From assembly GCA_046756865.1 (NCBI GenBank), contig JBHHXE010000101.1, forward strand, positions 1 to 7,918: a stretch of 7,918 bases of DNA, given 5' to 3'. Each line of letters starts with the position of its first letter. Position 1 is the stretch's first letter. Shown in pieces: positions 5,469-7,918 of this stretch. The position numbers and the translations under genes are program-made. The notes below the pieces were generated by a model. It did not search any database and had not been told where the DNA came from. It was given only the letters and a program-made list of their open reading frames with translations. Source of the stretch: DUAG01 sp046756865 (GTDB lineage: Bacteria; Nitrospirota; Nitrospiria; SBBL01; JAADHI01).

Positions 5469-6710
5469 CTGAAAAGAAGAGTTGTGGTGACCGGCATGGG
5501 TCTGGTTTCGCCACTGGGCACCGGTGTTGAGAAGTCATGGGAGGCGCTCTGTGCGGGGCAGTCAGGTGTGGGCCGGATTACGCGTTTTGACCCTACGGAT
5601 TATCCGTGCCAGATTGCGGCTGAGGTTAATGATTTTAATACGGCTGATTTTGTCGATACCAAGGAAGTAAAAAAGATGGATACCTTCATCCATTATGCCC
5701 TGGCCGGGAGCCAGATGGCGATGGATGATGCCGGCTTCAAGGTGGACCCTGCAAATGCGAACCGTTTTGGTGTGTACGTCGGATCGGGGATTGGCGGCCT
5801 GCAGGCGATTGAGTATTGGCATACGGTCCTCTCAAAAAAGGGACCAAAACGGGTTACGCCCTTTTTTATCCCGATGTCCATTATAAATCTTGCTTCCGGT
5901 CAGATTGGAATACGCTTCGGGGCAAAGGGGCCCAATTCCTGTGCGGTCTCTGCATGTGCGACGGGTAACCATTGTATTGGTGACGCCTTCCGGATGATCC
6001 AGTATGGAGATGTCGATGCGATGATCGCGGGTGGAACCGAGGCCGCCGTCACCCCGTTGGGGATGGCAGGATTCGCGGCCTCACGAGCGCTTTCCTTGCG
6101 GAACGATGATCCGGAACGGGCGAGCCGGCCCTTTGACCGGGACAGGGATGGTTTTGTTCTGGGTGAAGGTGCGGGCATCCTGCTGCTTGAGTCCCTGGAG
6201 ACTGCGAGGCGGCGCAACGCGAAGATTTATGCAGAGATCGTCGGCTATGGCATGACCTCAGATGCCTACCACATTACATCGCCGCCGAGTGACGGAGAAG
6301 GGGCGGTACGTTGTATGAAGCTTGCCCTGAAGGATGCAGGGATGCAGGCTGGAGAGATTGAACATATCAATGCCCATGCGACCTCTACGATGGCCGATGC
6401 GATTGAGACTCTGGCGATCAAGACGGTCTTTGGGAAGGGTGCGATGAACATCCCGGTCAGCGCGACCAAGTCTATGACGGGGCATCTCCTGGGCGCTGCG
6501 GGGGGAATTGAAGCCATTTTCAGTATTTTGGCGATTTATAAGGGCATGATTCCGCCGACGATTAATCTCGATCATCCCGATCCGAAATGTGACCTTGATT
6601 ATACTCCCCTTCGGGCGCGCCAGCGCGAAGTGGGTGCAGTTCTTTCAAACTCATTCGGTTTCGGCGGGACCAATTCTGTCCTGATCTTCAAAAAATACCA
6701 GGAACAATAG
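5469..6710 (+). CDS. fabF: Beta-ketoacyl-ACP synthase II
   Basis: FabF condenses malonyl-ACP with acyl-ACP in the elongation rounds. The Cys-His-His site is intact: C163 in VSACAT, H303 in NAHATST and H339 in KSMTGHLLGA, with K334. FGFGGTNSVLIF near the C-terminus is the usual ending. Starting at CTG (5469) the protein begins MKRRVVVTGMGLVSPLG and has 413 residues, the E. coli FabF length. The first standard start, GTG at 5484, would remove KRRV and damage the first beta strand. A stop lies upstream at 5457 and no ATG, GTG or TTG falls between. GGTAGGG (5455-5461) is 7 nt before the CTG. The loop after H303 is one residue shorter than in E. coli. It lies 161 bp after acpP and 49 bp before rnc. 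Confidence 0.95.
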   Translation: MKRRVVVTGMGLVSPLGTGVEKSWEALCAGQSGVGRITRFDPTDYPCQIAAEVNDFNTADFVDTKEVKKMDTFIHYALAGSQMAMDDAGFKVDPANANRFGVYVGSGIGGLQAIEYWHTVLSKKGPKRVTPFFIPMSIINLASGQIGIRFGAKGPNSCAVSACATGNHCIGDAFRMIQYGDVDAMIAGGTEAAVTPLGMAGFAASRALSLRNDDPERASRPFDRDRDGFVLGEGAGILLLESLETARRRNAKIYAEIVGYGMTSDAYHITSPPSDGEGAVRCMKLALKDAGMQAGEIEHINAHATSTMADAIETLAIKTVFGKGAMNIPVSATKSMTGHLLGAAGGIEAIFSILAIYKGMIPPTINLDHPDPKCDLDYTPLRARQREVGAVLSNSFGFGGTNSVLIFKKYQEQ

Positions 6711-6759
6711 TTCTGCAGAACAAACATCTCCTTGTTACCTTCAGGACCGTTTGCCTCCC

Positions 6760-7470
6760 ATGACACCGAAAGATATTCGATTCCTGGAAGATGAACTCGG
6801 CTGTTTTTTTGACGAACCGGCGCTTCTTCGACATGCATTGACACATAAATCCTACCTGAATGAGAACAGAGAAAAAGATGTTGAAGATAATGAACGCCTC
6901 GAGTTTTTAGGCGATTCTGTTCTTGGCCTGATCATCAGTGACGTTCTCATGGAGCGCTTCCCGGAGGCTTCTGAAGGCGATTTATCAAAAATGAAGGCCA
7001 GGATTGTCAGCGAGGAAACACTGGCCCGAATCGCAAAGGGAATCGATCTTGGATCTTTTCTCTACCTTGGAAAAGGGGAGGAGAGAACACTTGGGAGGGA
7101 GAAGCCTTCGCTTTTGTCGGATGCGATGGAATCCGTGATTGCGGCAGTTTATCTCGACAAAGGATTTGTACCGGTTCGGGAGGTTGTCCTGAAGCAGTTT
7201 AATCCCTACTTAAAGGAAGTGCCCTTGTCCAAATTCGCAAGCGATTACAAGACCGAACTTCAGGAGAAGTGCCAAAAGAGATTTGGAACGCTTCCTGTCT
7301 ACGTGGTTGTTCAGGAATCGGGACCGGATCATCAAAAGAGATTTGAGATTGAGATCCGGATCAATGATATGCCTTATGGTGTCAGTGCGGGAAACAGTAA
7401 GAAGGAGGCGGAACAGCGCGCCGCGAAAATAGCCCTAGGGAAACTTCAGGAGTCATCAGAACTTCAGTGA
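6760..7470 (+). CDS. rnc: Ribonuclease III
   Basis: RNase III cuts double-stranded RNA, mainly in rRNA precursors and some mRNAs. The 236 residues (from ATG at 6760) match the family. The catalytic domain has the signature NERLEFLGDS (44-53) with E48 and D52, and the second acidic pair D121 and E124 in LLSDAMESVIAAVYLD. A double-stranded RNA binding domain follows, from about DYKTELQE (162) to the GNSKKEAEQRAAKIAL helix (211-226). A TTG at 6751 is an alternative start giving 239 residues; AGGA at 6743-6746 lies 4 nt before TTG and 13 nt before ATG, so spacing is poor for both. The gene is often next to acpP-fabF in bacteria. Only 49 bp separate it from fabF, so it is probably co-transcribed. 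Confidence 0.96.
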   Translation: MTPKDIRFLEDELGCFFDEPALLRHALTHKSYLNENREKDVEDNERLEFLGDSVLGLIISDVLMERFPEASEGDLSKMKARIVSEETLARIAKGIDLGSFLYLGKGEERTLGREKPSLLSDAMESVIAAVYLDKGFVPVREVVLKQFNPYLKEVPLSKFASDYKTELQEKCQKRFGTLPVYVVVQESGPDHQKRFEIEIRINDMPYGVSAGNSKKEAEQRAAKIALGKLQESSELQ

Positions 7471-7498
7471 GCGGAGGATTTTCTTCCATGAACGCAAG

Positions 7499-7527
7499 TT
7501 GACAGGGGGCATGGTTTCCGATAAAGT
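7499..7527 (+). promoter_or_regulatory. Sigma70-type promoter downstream of rnc
   Basis: A perfect TTGACA (7499-7504), a 17-bp spacer and TAAAGT (7522-7527, 4 of 6 with T1, A2 and T6 kept) make this the best promoter match in the window. Transcription would begin near 7534, just before the small membrane-protein ORF. Confidence 0.55.
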
Positions 7528-7542
7528 CACTTAGGAAATAGG

Positions 7543-7701
7543 ATGCTTGAGAAGAAGCTAAGCGCTTATCAGAATGAGGGTTTGATGAAACAATTTATGC
7601 GATCATTGTTTTATTTTGCCGTGATGCTTATCGCGGCCTATTATATTGTTCAGTTGGTTCTGGTCATTTCTCCCGGAAGCGATATGTTTGCGCCTCATTA
7701 A
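7543..7701 (+). CDS. Small single-span membrane protein, unrecognised
   Basis: This is a 52-residue frame I do not recognise. From ATG at 7543 an AGGA (7533-7536) lies 6 nt upstream. An internal ATG at 7585, preceded by GAGGG (7576-7580), gives a 38-residue form beginning MKQFMRSLFYF. Residues 23-42 of the long form are a continuous hydrophobic segment (FYFAVMLIAAYY then IVQLVLVI), long enough for one membrane span. Basic residues precede it (K16, R20), suggesting an N-in orientation, and a short tail SPGSDMFAPH follows. A good promoter at 7499-7527 would start RNA near 7534; that leaves almost no leader for the long form but about 50 nt for the short one, so the 38-residue form may be the real product. 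Chance is possible, though SD, promoter and membrane pattern agree. Confidence 0.5.
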   Translation: MLEKKLSAYQNEGLMKQFMRSLFYFAVMLIAAYYIVQLVLVISPGSDMFAPH

Positions 7702-7772
7702 AAACGCTTTCAGAAGAAACAATCATAAGAAATAACAACGATTTAATTTTCCCGTTTTTCTTCTTCCCACCT

Positions 7773-7822
7773 GAAAGAATTGCCGTTTCTTTCCTCCCTT
7801 TACCCTGAAACGAACCTGTTTC
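7773..7822. repeat. Two short inverted repeats in the terminal non-coding stretch
   Basis: GAAAGAA (7773-7779) pairs with TTCTTTC (7787-7793), and GAAAC (7807-7811) pairs with GTTTC (7818-7822). Both are perfect, with 6-7 nt loops, but A/T-rich. They lie in a pyrimidine-rich region after the small ORF. The first may be a weak terminator; no T-run follows either. Confidence 0.25.
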
Positions 7823-7838
7823 TCCGAATGACTATTCC

Positions 7839-7862
7839 CTAATTCCGCGATCGCGGAATTAG
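7839..7862. repeat. Perfect 24-bp palindrome
   Basis: The half-site CTAATTCCGCGA (7839-7850) is followed directly by its exact reverse complement (7851-7862), centred on GCGATCGC. There is no loop and no T-run, so a typical terminator is unlikely. It could be an operator, a repeat-family element or part of one. From 7702 to the end of the window I see no convincing gene. Confidence 0.7.
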
Positions 7863-7918
7863 AAACCGCCGATTTGCCTGAAAAGACTGCGTTATCGGCC
7901 AAAGGTCTCCTCACCGTA

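Noticed and set aside
6710..6721. 12-bp palindrome GTTCTGCAGAAC at the end of fabF
   Set aside because: It overlaps the fabF stop and is short. Its half-sites are in the opposite order to the Gram-positive LexA box, and nothing else marks a regulatory site.
7488..7502. Tiny frame MNAS with an upstream GGAGG after rnc
   Set aside because: Four codons only. The GGAGG is 10 nt away and the frame ends inside the predicted -35 box, so it is probably incidental.
7770..7883. Three copies of CCTGAAA (7770, 7804, 7877)
   Set aside because: A 7-mer at uneven spacing of 34 and 73 bases is within chance and shows no extended repeat unit.
7723..7914. A minus-strand frame open to nearly the window end
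   Set aside because: It runs through the 24-bp palindrome and the short inverted repeats, has a low-complexity basic product with no known motif, and its GTG start has no supporting evidence. It could be the end of a gene beyond the window, but I cannot support that.

Overview
The window holds a bacterial type II fatty-acid synthesis cluster, all on the + strand, in the order rpmF - plsX - fabH - enoyl-ACP reductase (FabL-like) - fabD - fabG - acpP - fabF - rnc. A very small membrane-protein ORF and a structured non-coding stretch follow. The order is common in bacteria. G+C is moderate (near 50% by eye), Shine-Dalgarno sites are common, and no gene is broken. The protein sequences look Gram-negative-like, and I would guess Nitrospirota or a deltaproteobacterial-type lineage. 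That placement is inference and weak, because no 16S or lineage marker is present.

Layout: rpmF (50S protein L32, zinc type), plsX (acyl-phosphate supply), fabH (chain initiation) and an SDR-family enoyl-ACP reductase follow each other closely (gaps 33, 45 and 16 bp). An 85-bp gap then holds a terminator-like hairpin followed at once by a sigma70-like promoter, so the cluster may be split into two transcription units. fabD and fabG overlap by 8 bp. acpP lies between two gaps of 143 and 161 bp. The upstream gap holds a 16-bp near-palindrome and the downstream gap holds two stable hairpins. fabF and rnc follow. No gap exceeds 300 bases; the longest is the last 217 bases, which hold a perfect 24-bp palindrome and two weaker inverted repeats.

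How the genes work together: FabD loads malonyl onto AcpP. FabH condenses acetyl-CoA with malonyl-ACP, and FabF performs the later condensations. FabG reduces the 3-keto group and the FabL-like protein would reduce the enoyl-ACP. PlsX converts finished acyl-ACP to acyl-phosphate for phospholipid synthesis. The 3-hydroxyacyl-ACP dehydratase (FabZ/FabA) and acetyl-CoA carboxylase are not here and must be encoded elsewhere.

The points most worth a second look are: the enoyl reductase, which joins a classical SDR glycine motif to the Tyr-x6-Lys catalytic motif; a FabG whose cofactor pocket suggests NADH use; a probable CTG start for fabF; an 8-codon ORF overlapping the fabH start; the hairpin/promoter junction before fabD; the structured flanks of acpP; a 38-52 aa membrane peptide with its own good promoter; and the 24-bp palindrome.
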